A DNA stretch of 64,000 nt from Sisyra terminalis (taxonomy: Eukaryota; Arthropoda; Insecta; Neuroptera; Sisyridae): assembly GCA_958496175.1 (NCBI GenBank), contig OY292274.1, positions 71,000,630 to 71,064,629 of the forward strand, in the 5' to 3' direction. Position numbers and translations under genes: made by a program. The notes under the pieces were generated by a model. That model was not told the DNA's origin, searched no databases, and saw nothing but the letters and a program-made list of their open reading frames with translations. Shown one piece after another: positions 23,401 through 34,700 of this stretch. Position 1 is the stretch's first letter; the number at the start of each line of letters is the position of its first letter.

Positions 23401-24796
23401 TTTGATGATTCAGTGTGAGTTGTGTCTGTGTTGGCAACACGCCTATTGTAACAATATTGAACGCGAAGACCAAGTGCCCGACAAATATATTTGTTATATT
23501 TGTCAAAATCCACTTCGGATGCGAGCGTCGAAGAAATATGTGCACGATCAAGATTGGCTCAAACACGGCATATTGCCCTCAACGAATTTCCATGTCAAAG
23601 ACGAAAAAGTTTTGTACAATCGATTTGAAAATCTACGAATATCGCACGAATTAAGTGGAAACTTACGGGAGTTGTCGGTCGTCTTGCACAGTTTGAAAGT
23701 CAAACTAAAAATTGCCGAGTAAGTTTTTGGAGTTTAAACTTAAAATATCACTATTTTTTTTTTTTTTTTTAGAAACAAAGATCATCCCAAGTTTTATCTA
23801 TGGTCGAAACCCTGGCCAAAATCTCCAATCGACAATAACTTCAAAGATATACTAGAAAACTACCAAACCAAGTCGGTCGAACCGACATCAAATCCTGCAT
23901 TTGAACCGGCAACAAACACCGACATTGAATCTTCACTAAACAAACTATTAAATTCGGGTGAACCTGATGAATCGAGTTTTAAATTAGTGGCCGAAATCGC
24001 CAAACAAGAACCACCACCACCGCAAAGCGAGCAAGAGCTCTTAAATATACTGCAAGGCGACGAAACCAGTGAAAAACCCAACGAAATTTTAGATACACCA
24101 CAAGAATTTCTAACACCACAAGAGCCTCCCAAACAATCAAGTGACAAAAACGACACGAAAACATGGATCGACGGGGAAGTAATGTCGGGAGAAGTTTCCG
24201 ATGGTGAAATGATTAGCCAGGCGTTGGCCAGTGAAGCTTTGGCCAGCGATTTATTAAGTTCGCCGACAACGGCGTTAAACTTAACTCTCACCCAAAGTGA
24301 TATCGAAAAAATACAAAAGACTATCGATAGTATGGAAGACGAAAGAATGATTGGTATAAGGTTTAAATTTTTCGTCTTTCTTTTTAGATTCGGGAGCTGA
24401 TTTGGTCTCGTGCAATCCTTGTATTCCCGAGCCGGAAGATAAAATCGAGTCGGCTAAATGTCGAGAGAATTTAATTGAAAATATTAGCTATTACCAAAAA
24501 ATGGTTGATTCACGTATGGATGCGATTGAACAATATGTGATAGGTAGTTTTATATTTGGGTTTATTGCATGGTGCTTTTAAATAACGGGGACGTAGGCAA
24601 TTTTATTTGCTAAAGGAAAACTATAAGAAAAATGTCAACTTTCAGATTAATCAAAGATTGAATTTTTGTTTTAGCACTGGAAAAAGAATATCAATTGGAG
24701 TGCGAGGATGAAGTCGGTACCGGAAAAATTAAGGAAACACTAATAATGGTCAACCGAGATTTAAATAAGATGAGAAAAATGGCATCGTTGTATTAA
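20419..24796 (+). CDS. MBD-R2: MBD-R2: THAP, Tudor, MBD, C2H2 and PHD protein of the NSL complex
   Basis: Eight coding exons: 20419-21280, 21347-21655, 21712-21940, 22006-22292, 22353-23718, 23773-24329, 24388-24543, 24675-24796, giving about 1295 residues (1303 if the sixth exon ends at 24353). A non-coding intron 20347-20405 precedes the ATG. Domains in order: an N-terminal THAP zinc finger (C5, C10, a later C-x2-H pair and a closing FPW motif), two Tudor-like modules (around residues 195-310), a methyl-CpG-binding-type domain split over exons 3 and 4, one C2H2 finger (CPVEGCAKNF, exon 5) and a complete C4HC3 PHD finger (start NCTCGL, end CYICQ). Drosophila MBD-R2 has this combination and works in the nuclear NSL histone acetyltransferase complex at promoters of housekeeping genes; vertebrate PHF20 is the counterpart. 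Family assignment is firm. The exon 6 donor is ambiguous. Confidence 0.95.
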
Positions 24797-24866
24797 ATTA
24801 TTTTTACTAGTACATATATATAAGTTGTATCAACTTATCAAATTGTGTAAAATACATAATATAAAT

Positions 24867-27796
24867 TTAGTTTTTAAGTAATTGTCTTCGAATTCTGGCA
24901 ATTTCATTGCCGGCTGACAGATCTAAATGTTCACAAATAAAATATTGTTTCGTTGAACAATCTTGGCCGCGATAGTTATGAATTTTGTACATTGTTTCGT
25001 AGGCCAGTCCTAAACATCGGCCCGTGCCGCGGATCTCACTCGAATTGCCATGGCTTGAGGTAATTACAGGCTTGGCCGAGCTGCTCCATATCCATAACAG
25101 GCCGGGGTTCAAGCCCCCTGTCCAGAAACTATTGCCTAAAGGAAAAAGTATATATTTGTAATATTTTCTATTTTGGGTAGGGAACTATTTACCTTGGTAA
25201 TTTAAACTGGAGCGTAAATAATCGATTATATTGCGTTTTTCTATGTCGGTTTCAAGTTCCGTGAGGGGGGCACCTAAGCGACGACAAAATTTACTGGCCA
25301 CTTGCCAATCAAATTGGCGTTCACTGATATAGTAACATCCTTCGCCGATTCGAACAAAACTTTCGGGACATGGAACTGAAAAAAAAATTATAATTTTTTC
25401 ATGTTGAAAATTTGAAATGTTTTAATTAATTGCGCATATGTAGATTTGATAAGGTGTGAATCTTTGATATTTGGAGATTCGAACAAAAAAGTACTCAAAA
25501 TTTCAGCATTTGCTAAATCATTTTTATCCAAGGGAATGATTAAATTGGATTATTGAAAAAGTAAGGGCATACTCTATTTAGTTTGACTTATTATTTTCGA
25601 TTTAGTTTGACTAAAATTTGAGACGTAATTGATTCACTTTTGCGAAAGATTGTCTCACAATAATGTTTTCCGTAATGGCAATGTGATTGATAATTTTTTT
25701 GGCTTTCTTCATTAAATATTGGGTCAGTCCAAAAGTAAATGAAATGGTTGCTCGACCATTTTAAAAAAAAAATATTTTTTTCTGTGCTATCACTCCAACA
25801 TGTTGACAGTTCAAATTTATCATTATTTTAATTTTATTGTTTTTAGTTTTCCAGTGGTGGCCATATTAGTTTTACTAGGCGCAGACATTTTCGCACTTTT
25901 ACGGGGTTTGCGGAAACTTGATTATCTCAGGCCCTGTTTGTCCTATCAAAATGAAACTAAAAGCAGTGGGTTCATAAAAATATAAGCTATAAGGTTGTAA
26001 TAAGACGTTTTCACCTAAATGTCATTCTAAGGGGTGAAATTTCAGCCTAAATTTTCTAGTTCTCATTTGTAAAAACTCCAAATTTCACGGAAAGATTGTG
26101 AAGAAAGGGAAAGAGTCTACACGTTAAAACTTTTTTCACAAACAATTAGGTACTAGTTGTATTCAAAAACAAAATTTTAAGTCTGAGACTTTAAGCCTTT
26201 TTAAAATAAAAAAAAAAAACAAAATTTGGAAATTTTCAAAATTTGCAATTTTTTTGAGCTCAATATCTCTGGTGGGGGACCAGATAAAAATCTGAAATAT
26301 CACCCCACTATAGTACTGGATGATAGTATTATGCACCTAAAATTTGAAGTTTGAGATTTGACTAGGAGCAGAGGTATTGCAAGCACAAAATGTCAAAATA
26401 ATGCATACTTCAGTAGGTGAATATAATATATGTAATATGTGACATTAGGGTGGTCCTTCATAGGGATGTTTTTGAATTTCTTTGCTCCCAGGGGCTCAAA
26501 TGGTTCCAAATTGATAAGAAAAAATTCCCAGAAAATTTGAGCTCTTAATATTAACTTTAAGATAGTCCGCTTGCCAATTTAAGTTTCTTATGGAAATAAC
26601 GTGGAAAAATTTTAATTTTTTCTTAAGAACTACTCCATACCTCAGCGACAAATAAATCGAAAGTAAGTAATCTCGTCATGTTTATTGTAAATTTAACGCT
26701 CTACAAAAAAGAGCTCTTATGAATTTTCGCTAAATCTATTGCGACGGTCGGGGAACCGGGGTAATTTACCCCGAATGGGGTAAAAGTGTTTTTTTTTTTT
26801 TTTGGCTAATAGGGAAATTTTTCTAATATTTCTATTTCATAAACGTATTAGTATGTTTACAAACTTAAACAATTCAGCGCGATATACGAACCGGGCCGCT
26901 AATTTTGGTTGAAATCCAAAACCTTTACTACAAATATGTAAATGTAAATTAATTCAATAAATAATGTTTGTTTAAAATTTACATTGATTGTTTTCTATCT
27001 AATGGTTAAAAAAATTCGCTGATCTATTGGCTTATATTTTCATTGACCATTAGTGCTGCATTCTTAAGCCAATAACTCTTAAGTCAATGGATTTAGCGAA
27101 AAATCATAAGAGATATTTTTTGTAGAGTGTTAAATTTACAATAAACATGACGCGATTAGTAACTTTCGATTTATTTATCGCTGAGTTTTGGAATTATTAA
27201 GAAAATATTAAATTTTTCCCACGTTATATACCCAAGACTAGATTGTTTCAAAGTTCAGAAAAATCCATTTGCAAAAAAATTTCCCACGAAAAAACCAGTC
27301 ATACCCGTATCAATTTTTCCGCCGGCAACCACCGTTGACAACACCTCCTCCAACTTCCTAATTCGTTTCTCCATTAAATCCACTTTAAACACCAACTTTT
27401 CAATCGCGCCCAACAAATACAAATCCGTCTCACTAACTTCCCGCGACGGTGCCTGATTGTTGTAGTGATTTGAGTGGCTCATTGTTGGCTTGGTGACAAT
27501 CTTTCCTGGCGGTCTTGTCTCGTTAACAATCACCCTCGACGCCACAAACCCTCCCTCGGTCGGCGGCAACTGCATAACTCTTTGCTCCCTACAAACAATA
27601 ATAATATGTGCACATCAAATTTGTGAAACCCAAAAGTATTGTCTTACCGATTGTGGCCCGCTCGAATTGCCCATTGTTCCAACAATGGTCCGAATACGCC
27701 CTCCGAATCATCACCGATGGACGTATTCGCAAAATTGGCATAAACTCCGTAGAAAAAAAATAAAAATGTCACGCAAACAATTGGTAAGTTTTCCAT
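24867..27796 (-). CDS. Secreted C-type lectin-domain protein with coiled-coil stalk
   Basis: Four exons on the minus strand: 27648-27796, 27305-27588, 25193-25375, 24867-25135, joining in frame to 294 residues. The ATG at 27796 opens a signal peptide (MENLPIVCVTFLFFFYGVYA). A linker follows, then a heptad-like segment (LLGAIEKLVFKVDLMEKRIR, about residues 105-135), then one C-type lectin domain with CPESF at its start, WTGG and LWIW core motifs, and the paired cysteines up to the closing YFICE. The usual calcium/sugar triad (EPN or QPD) is not evident, so sugar binding is uncertain. Insect proteins of this kind act outside the cell, often in recognition or agglutination. Its stop codon is 70 bp from that of MBD-R2 and its start is 920 bp from that of CEP135, facing away. 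Intron 3 (25376-27304) holds a foldback element. Confidence 0.9.
25690..25770. mobile_element. Possible mariner-like end fragment
   Basis: The words TTGGGTCAGTCCAAAAGTAA (about 25720-25740) resemble the terminal inverted repeats of mariner-type elements (GGTNNGTCCAAAAGTAA pattern). No matching inverted end or transposase remnant was found nearby, so this is at most a solo end. Confidence 0.25.
26445..27235. mobile_element. Foldback element, family 2, copy in the lectin intron
   Basis: The left end TTAGGGTGGTCCTTCATAGG and the following arm match the element at 63103-63830. The right arm is the inverse of the left (for example ACGCTCTACAAAAAAGAGC against the inverse TTTTTTGTAGAGTG near 27115) but stops short of the terminal GACCACC word, so the right end is lost. 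The centre holds extra DNA, including a small GGGGTAATTTACCCC palindrome at about 26760-26773. Confidence 0.8.
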
Positions 27797-28356
27797 TTTA
27801 TTCGGAGCGAATATAATTTCGCGTTGGCCTCATCAAGTTCTTTGTAAACTAAATAGAGAAAGCCAATACGATTTACAATTCGTCTTCAACTTTCCAAGAT
27901 GCGTGGGACCTAATTTTTTATTTGTATTTTCTGAAATAATATCATTTGTTGAGAAGTAGTTGGAATTCCCAATGATAATTTTTTTATGAATAAATTTTAT
28001 TTATTTTGACCTCAATACCTAAATTAAGAGGGCATTTACATGGACTCTTGTTATTTTCCGTTATTTTATCAGCTACTTTCTCTTAGTTCATCGTCTTCAC
28101 TCCGTTAAATTCAACAATTGGATATAATTATACATATTTATAATTTGTATAATTGGTGAACTTGGACTTGGAAAAAAAATAAATAGGATAATTAAAAAAT
28201 TAGATGATTTTTGATAATGAGGAAATAAACAAGTGATTTTCATTTTTGTTAGTAATAAAATAATTATATAAATACTTTTGAATTTGACAATTAAATTTCC
28301 CACCATTTTTAACGTCGTAAGTGGTCGTAAGCATTCGGAAATGTTCGTTTATGCCA

Positions 28357-28506
28357 AGTTTTATAAAATACATAGGTGGCCTCATGATGGCTACGTGACG
28401 TATCCAGAAGAAATTCGTACATATCTTCAGACTGATCAATTTCAAAATTCTTCGTGTGACGTCATTTTTTTTCTTCTAATGGGACAACCTGTGTAGTTTA
28501 TAAACC
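28357..28506 (+). mobile_element. CRE-carrying MITE, copy 2, upstream of CEP135
   Basis: Same element as 19872-20033, in the same orientation relative to the downstream gene, ending about 213 bp before the CEP135 ATG. TGACGTCA is intact at 28457-28464 and CGTGACGTATCC is also kept. It sits in the 923-bp spacer between the divergent lectin and CEP135 starts. Confidence 0.8.
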
Positions 28507-28719
28507 ATGGCGTTTATGTTCGGAATAATTCGAAACTAACAAACTATCAACAAACTTTTTACTCTAATAAAAATTTATAAACAATTAATTTACACTTAAA
28601 ATATATAATGATTTTAATATATTTCAATAGCGCAATTAATATATTCATAAAAAAGTTTAGAAATTGACGCAGTTTTGAGGTTATCGTGAACATTGCGAAA
28701 AAACCGTTAATGTTCCGAA

Positions 28720-31700
28720 ATGACCACCAAATACAAAGTTTTACGAGAACATTTAAATAATTTAGGATATTTTCAGCCTTTTAATGACGCTTCAGCGTCA
28801 TTGGTCGATAAACTATTAGCAGATTTCATTCAAACCACTTCCAGTTTGAAATACTATAAGAAATTGGCTCAAACTTTAACGGAGGTAATTTCTATGCAGA
28901 ACTTTAAAATTTGATTATTAAAGATTGATTTTTCAACGAAATTTTTTTCCCAAACAGGAAAAGGAGTCGTTCAAATATGGTTTGGAGCCGTACAAATGCG
29001 ACAATGCGAAACTCCTCCGGGAATGCAACAAGTTGCATCAAGAACTCATTGAAACCAAAGATATTCATTTGCAAAAAGAAAAAGGTTGTACAATTAATTA
29101 GTTGCCCTCTTATTTCTATAGCGACTGCTATATATTATTTACTTTTAGAACTAACAAAACAAAATACAAAACTGGAAAAACAAATCTCGGAACTTCAATC
29201 AAAAATTCTTCATTTGGAATGTGCAAAAAAACAGCCTAAACGACCTCAACAATCAGGTGGGGTTTGCCGTTTAATAATTTAACGAAAACCAGACATTTTA
29301 TTGGAGTTTCAATGCAATTTTCGATAGGCTAAATGTGTGGATATTTTGCATTGATTATAATCGACGTTCTTGAAATATCAATGAAAAACTTTCAAAACAT
29401 TTATATTCCTTGAAATCGTGAAAGATTATACTAATTGCCGCCATTTTTTGCAGATAAATTTCACAAAACTGGTTTTCAAGCTACAAACAATAGTACAATG
29501 TGTAATTGCAACAGCAGACAATTAAAACGTGCCGAACAATATGTTGATAATCTGTGTAAAGAGGTAATCAACCTTAAAGAGGATAGTCAACTCAAATTAG
29601 AGTTGATTGACCAATACAAGAACCAGGTATTGACTCATCACACGTCCGCAATTGAATTCTTCCTTTTACCTAACAAATATATTTATTATAAATCAATTCC
29701 GCTACGCAAATTCTAAGTCAATGTAACGATTCAAGCCGATTTTTTCAGTTGGCACAACGTGAAAGTGAAATAAAACGTTTACGAGATTTGTTGGAAGATG
29801 GAGGTCGTCCACAAGCGGCCCTCAATCAAGACTGTTGCTACAAAAATGTAGACTGTCGAATTTCGCAATTGACCAAAGAAATCTGTCACATTCGAAAAGA
29901 AAAAAACGAAATTGAAGTTCAACTATCCGGTACAGTATTGTCACAATTAAATTACGAGTAAATTTCAATTGTATTTGATTGTAGAGGCAATTTTGAAGCA
30001 GCATCAAGCCATGAAGAATGCCGTTACGTTGGCGGAACGGAATCGATTGTTGGAGAAAGAGTTGCGAGATATTGATCACATCGCTTTGGCCGTGGAGGCC
30101 GACTGCAATTCGGTGGTCGTGCAGAATGCAGAAAAAGTTTATAAAATCCAAGAGGAGTTGAACACGGCGCTGTGTAACAATTCCAAACTGCAACGGGAAA
30201 TCAATGAGTTGAAACAAAGCGTTGCCGAAAAAGATGCAATTAAGAAGCTGGGCGACGTCTCGTTGCAGGAGAACAAACAATTGAGGGAACAATTAAATGA
30301 GTTAAAAATTATTGGTAATTTACTTGAGGTTTGGTAGTTGTGCGTAATTTCTTATTCTAAACGAAATATTTGTTAAGTTAAGGGGAAAACGTTGGCGGAG
30401 TATTGGTCACAATAAGCTCCAATTTGATTTAAAAGATAGTGTAATTAAAATTTTATTTTAGTTATACGTTAAAATAGTTTTAGACGATTAACAAAATCAT
30501 TTTTTTGGGCTTAAGATCGGGTTTTCTCTGTTGTGGCTCAATTTTCATTGTGGGCCGATTTATTTGCGAATTAAATTGAAAACAAAGTAGAAAATGTAAA
30601 CGTTGATTGATATTTACCGATCCAAAAATAATCTGGACCATTTTTTGTACCCAAGTCTTCCAAAACTATCAGGTGTAAATCTAAATCCATGTCCTTATTT
30701 TAATTGGCGTTTAATTATTTCAGAGCACGATTTGAATATTGAAATTGATCGATTGTCGCAAATCAATGCCCAGAATTCCCAGAAAATCAAGCACAAAGAA
30801 ATCAGTCCCCCCGGCAAAGTGCACGATTCGAATAAAACACCACCGAGGCCCAAGAAAAAGCCGTTGATCAAAAAACGGCTACAAGCTGGACAGGAGAAGG
30901 GCACGATGGAATCGAGGCAAAGTCTGAAAGAAAATGTTGATGTAAATTGAAAATTTGGCTTTTAACAACTGAAATATTAATGTTTGAATGTGTTTTTTTT
31001 TTCAGGATACCGTGGAATATTTGAGACGAGAGTTGGGAAATTGTCAAGATGAAAATGTTAAATTGATGAAAGTTATTAATAATCAATCAACTTCTGCGGT
31101 TGCTAATGAAGATGTAAAATTAGGAGAAAGAGAGAAGTTATGAATCAGGGTGTCCAGTGTTTTTTTTTAAATAAAAATTCCCCGACTTTCCCATTCGTAT
31201 ATGTTTTGGCTTACACTTTTCCCAATCTAAATACAAAATGTCAAAAATCTTTTTTTAAATGAAATATCCAACTTTTTGATTCCACTGGACACCCGGAAAC
31301 GATTATTTTCTCATTGGCCAGTGGAAAGAAATACCTTTTTAAAATGATCTTTTTTGTTGTAGGCCACTTTGGCGAAACTTAAACTTGAACTTAAGTACTA
31401 TCAAGATGAAAATATCAAGTTGCAAGAACTGATCGATAGATATCCGCAGAATGCGGAAACCACCATAGAATTGACGCGAAAATTGAATGAGAGAGAAAGT
31501 GCTTTGGAGGCCATACAGAATGAATTGCGGGAAATGTCTCGCGAGAAAGAGACACTATCGCAACGTTTAGGCGAATTGGAAGAAAAAGTGCGATGGGAAG
31601 GCACAAAAATTGATCAAAATGAATCGGACAGAGTAAGTCTAAGTATTTGGGTTTTTTTTTATTTTTCAATATACTAAAGGAAGAATTCTTTTTAATTTGA

Positions 31701-34700
31701 AATCTGGTTCTTGTATTTTTTTTTTGTTTTTGAAAAAGACCAACAATGAATTTAAATACTTTTGTAGTCAATAATAAAAAAATTACAACTACAAAGGGAT
31801 GTTGCTCAGAGTGATGTGATTCGATTGGAAGAAGAACGTGATGCACTGCGGATGCAATTAAAGGTAGTTGTTTTTTATTTTCCGTAAATAGAGATTAATA
31901 CGTCATAAATATGAAGCATTGACTTTAGTTTTGGTTGTCGCAATGATTTTGTTGTTGTTGTTAAATAAATTTTCTTGTTCCCTACTTAATCATATAGTTG
32001 GCAACAAAAATGCAAATTGAGGATAATGAACGATATGAACGTATGAATGTCGAGAATGAAAATCGCATACGCAAATTGGAGCTGGAAAGACATGACGCCA
32101 TGTTACGCGAAGGGGCCAATCAGTCCACCATTTGTAATCTCAAAGATCAAATCGAGGCGTATATAAATCAATTGAAAACGTCACAAACCGAAATTTGCCA
32201 TTTGCAAGGCCTTTACGGACAATTAAAGTACGTGAAATCAGCTGTAACGGATTAGAGTTGATGTATTTACTTTTTGTTGTTTGTAGATCATTACACGAGC
32301 AAACCGATGAGGCTCTGGCCGACTCCCAATATCGGCAGGGTGCCCTCGAGAAAGACATGGTCATCTTGCGCGATCAAAAAGACCAAGTCGTGGCCAATTT
32401 CAATATTTTAAACGGGGATGTTTGCAAAAAGGAAAATGACATTGCCGTGTTGAAGAATCGATTGAAATTGTTGGACGATGAACGGGACAATTTGTCGGTG
32501 GGTATTTTACATTTTGAAACATTTGATCAAGTGTAAAAGTTTTTTTTTTCTTGGTAGATGAAATTGGATGAAAAGACGGAGGAAGTTGTGCTGTACAAAA
32601 GTCAATTGGCGGCAGCCGAAAGACGTTCGGCAACGTTGGAAAACGAAATCAAAGAATTGAATCGAAAGTTGAGGTTGTTGATTGCATTTTTTTGGCAATT
32701 TTTTTCTCGGCAAGTTGCCGAGAAAAACTTGGGTTTTTCTTATGGCAATGACCTAAGAGTACAAAGGATTTAATTGATTTAAACATTTGAAAATTGAACT
32801 TATTTAAGATAGCCATACACTTAATTTTACACCCCTCTAAACCCTTATAGTGAGGGGGTGCCAATCTTTAACGCAAAACATTTTTTTTCTTAGTCCCAAT
32901 TGAAGATATCTTCAATGATATATTCATGACTATCAGTAAACTTAATGTAATATATATTTTTTGGGGAATTTTTGAAAAACAAGAAGTATATTTTTTGGGG
33001 GATGCCTTTTTATATGAACCTCCAAAATGACATAAAAAAATATATAGGTATCATCAAATATATAAAATTTGTATATCAAGCCGATATTTTAACATAGGTT
33101 TCTATTTGGAGGCCAACTCGCCATGTAGATTAGTGTGGGTCAAAAAAATCGATTATTTCTGTTTTTACAAGTGACACGGAAAAATGGGGGTTGTGCTAGA
33201 CACCTGAAAAAAATTCTCACCAAGTATGAGCTCTTGATTTTAATAGGAAGATCCTCCGCATCGCAGTTTTTTGTATTTTTTTCTCTCAGTCCAATAGAAA
33301 AAAATTCATATCTGATCATTGATCGATTGTACAGAAAAATGTTTTGAGAGAATTTTTTAGGAAATTTAATGCTCTACAAAAAAGGTGTCTGATATTTTTT
33401 CCGTAGGTCTCACCATTTGAAAGATATTAAGGTTCATAGGTGTTAATATATTTGATAAAAATTTACACATATGCATGCACGTATCCTTAATTAGTTTATA
33501 TTTTTTTTAAACTATGTTCCCCCAATTGGATCATTTGGTAACTTTAACATGTGATAGCCCAACTAATTAACATATAAAATATATTTTTTTCGTAGATGTC
33601 ACTTTCGGAGTTCGTATAAAAAACTACCCCTCAAAAAAATTACTTCTCGTTTTTTATAGTTTCCAATATTGCAAAAATTCTCAAAAAAATATATTTATAG
33701 TCATGAAGATATCTGTAATAGGTACTGAAAAGAACAAAAAAATCGTTTAGGGTTTGTCACCCCCTATTATTCCCTTACTATAAGGGTTAGTAGGGGCTTA
33801 AGTGTATGGCTATCTTTGATCAAAAATAAGGTAAGATTCCTTCAGTAGACACGAGTGCCGTTTTCAAATGCTTAATCGGGTTGATCTTTTACTAATCTAC
33901 CTAGTTTAAATCGGAACGGGGGGGGGGTACAAGATAATTTTTCATTTGCAAGTGCGTGAAAGGGATCACGAAAAAAGTTCGCAATTCCAGCCAGAAAGCC
34001 ATTAGAGTTTCACTAATGTTCTTTTTGTTAGGGGCCGGTCATAAAATACGTCACCCTAAAATAAACTTTTTCTGACCTCCCTCCCCCATTGTGACACGTT
34101 GTGTCACACTTTCTGTGACCCGCCTGGAAATTTTTCGTCACAAAACTAAGACCTCCCGACCCGGCCTGAATATGATAAATTTCAATTAAAAGTGCACAAA
34201 TTTCTATATATTTAAAAAGTATTCTATATATTTAATGATAAAAATTGAAAAAGAAAAATAGTCGAAAGAAATATTAATTTAAAATTTTTTGACGAACGGC
34301 GAACGTCACGTACCGAAGACCCCCCGCCACCAGTCACATCTTGTTAAACTCAGCAAGACCCCTCTCACCCTTGTATTTTATGAACGGCCCCTTATTTTAT
34401 TTATATATTTTCACAATTTTAATAGTTTGATTTGCTTCTAAGTATCTACTGTTATGGAATCTCCACAGTACATAAAAATATCCGGTGGAGGGGGGGTGTC
34501 ACGTGCTCCGTGAATTGTAGAAAATTGAACGATCTACAAAAAAGGTCTCGAACAAGTTTTTGATATATTTATTCCTTCAAAAGTTATTCGAGGTCACAGT
34601 TGAACTGAAGAGAAAATTTAATATTTTTTCAATTTTTTGACGCAACCATCAATTTTATGAGAAAATTTTATAGGACATTTTTTGTAGAGCACTGCTTTTC

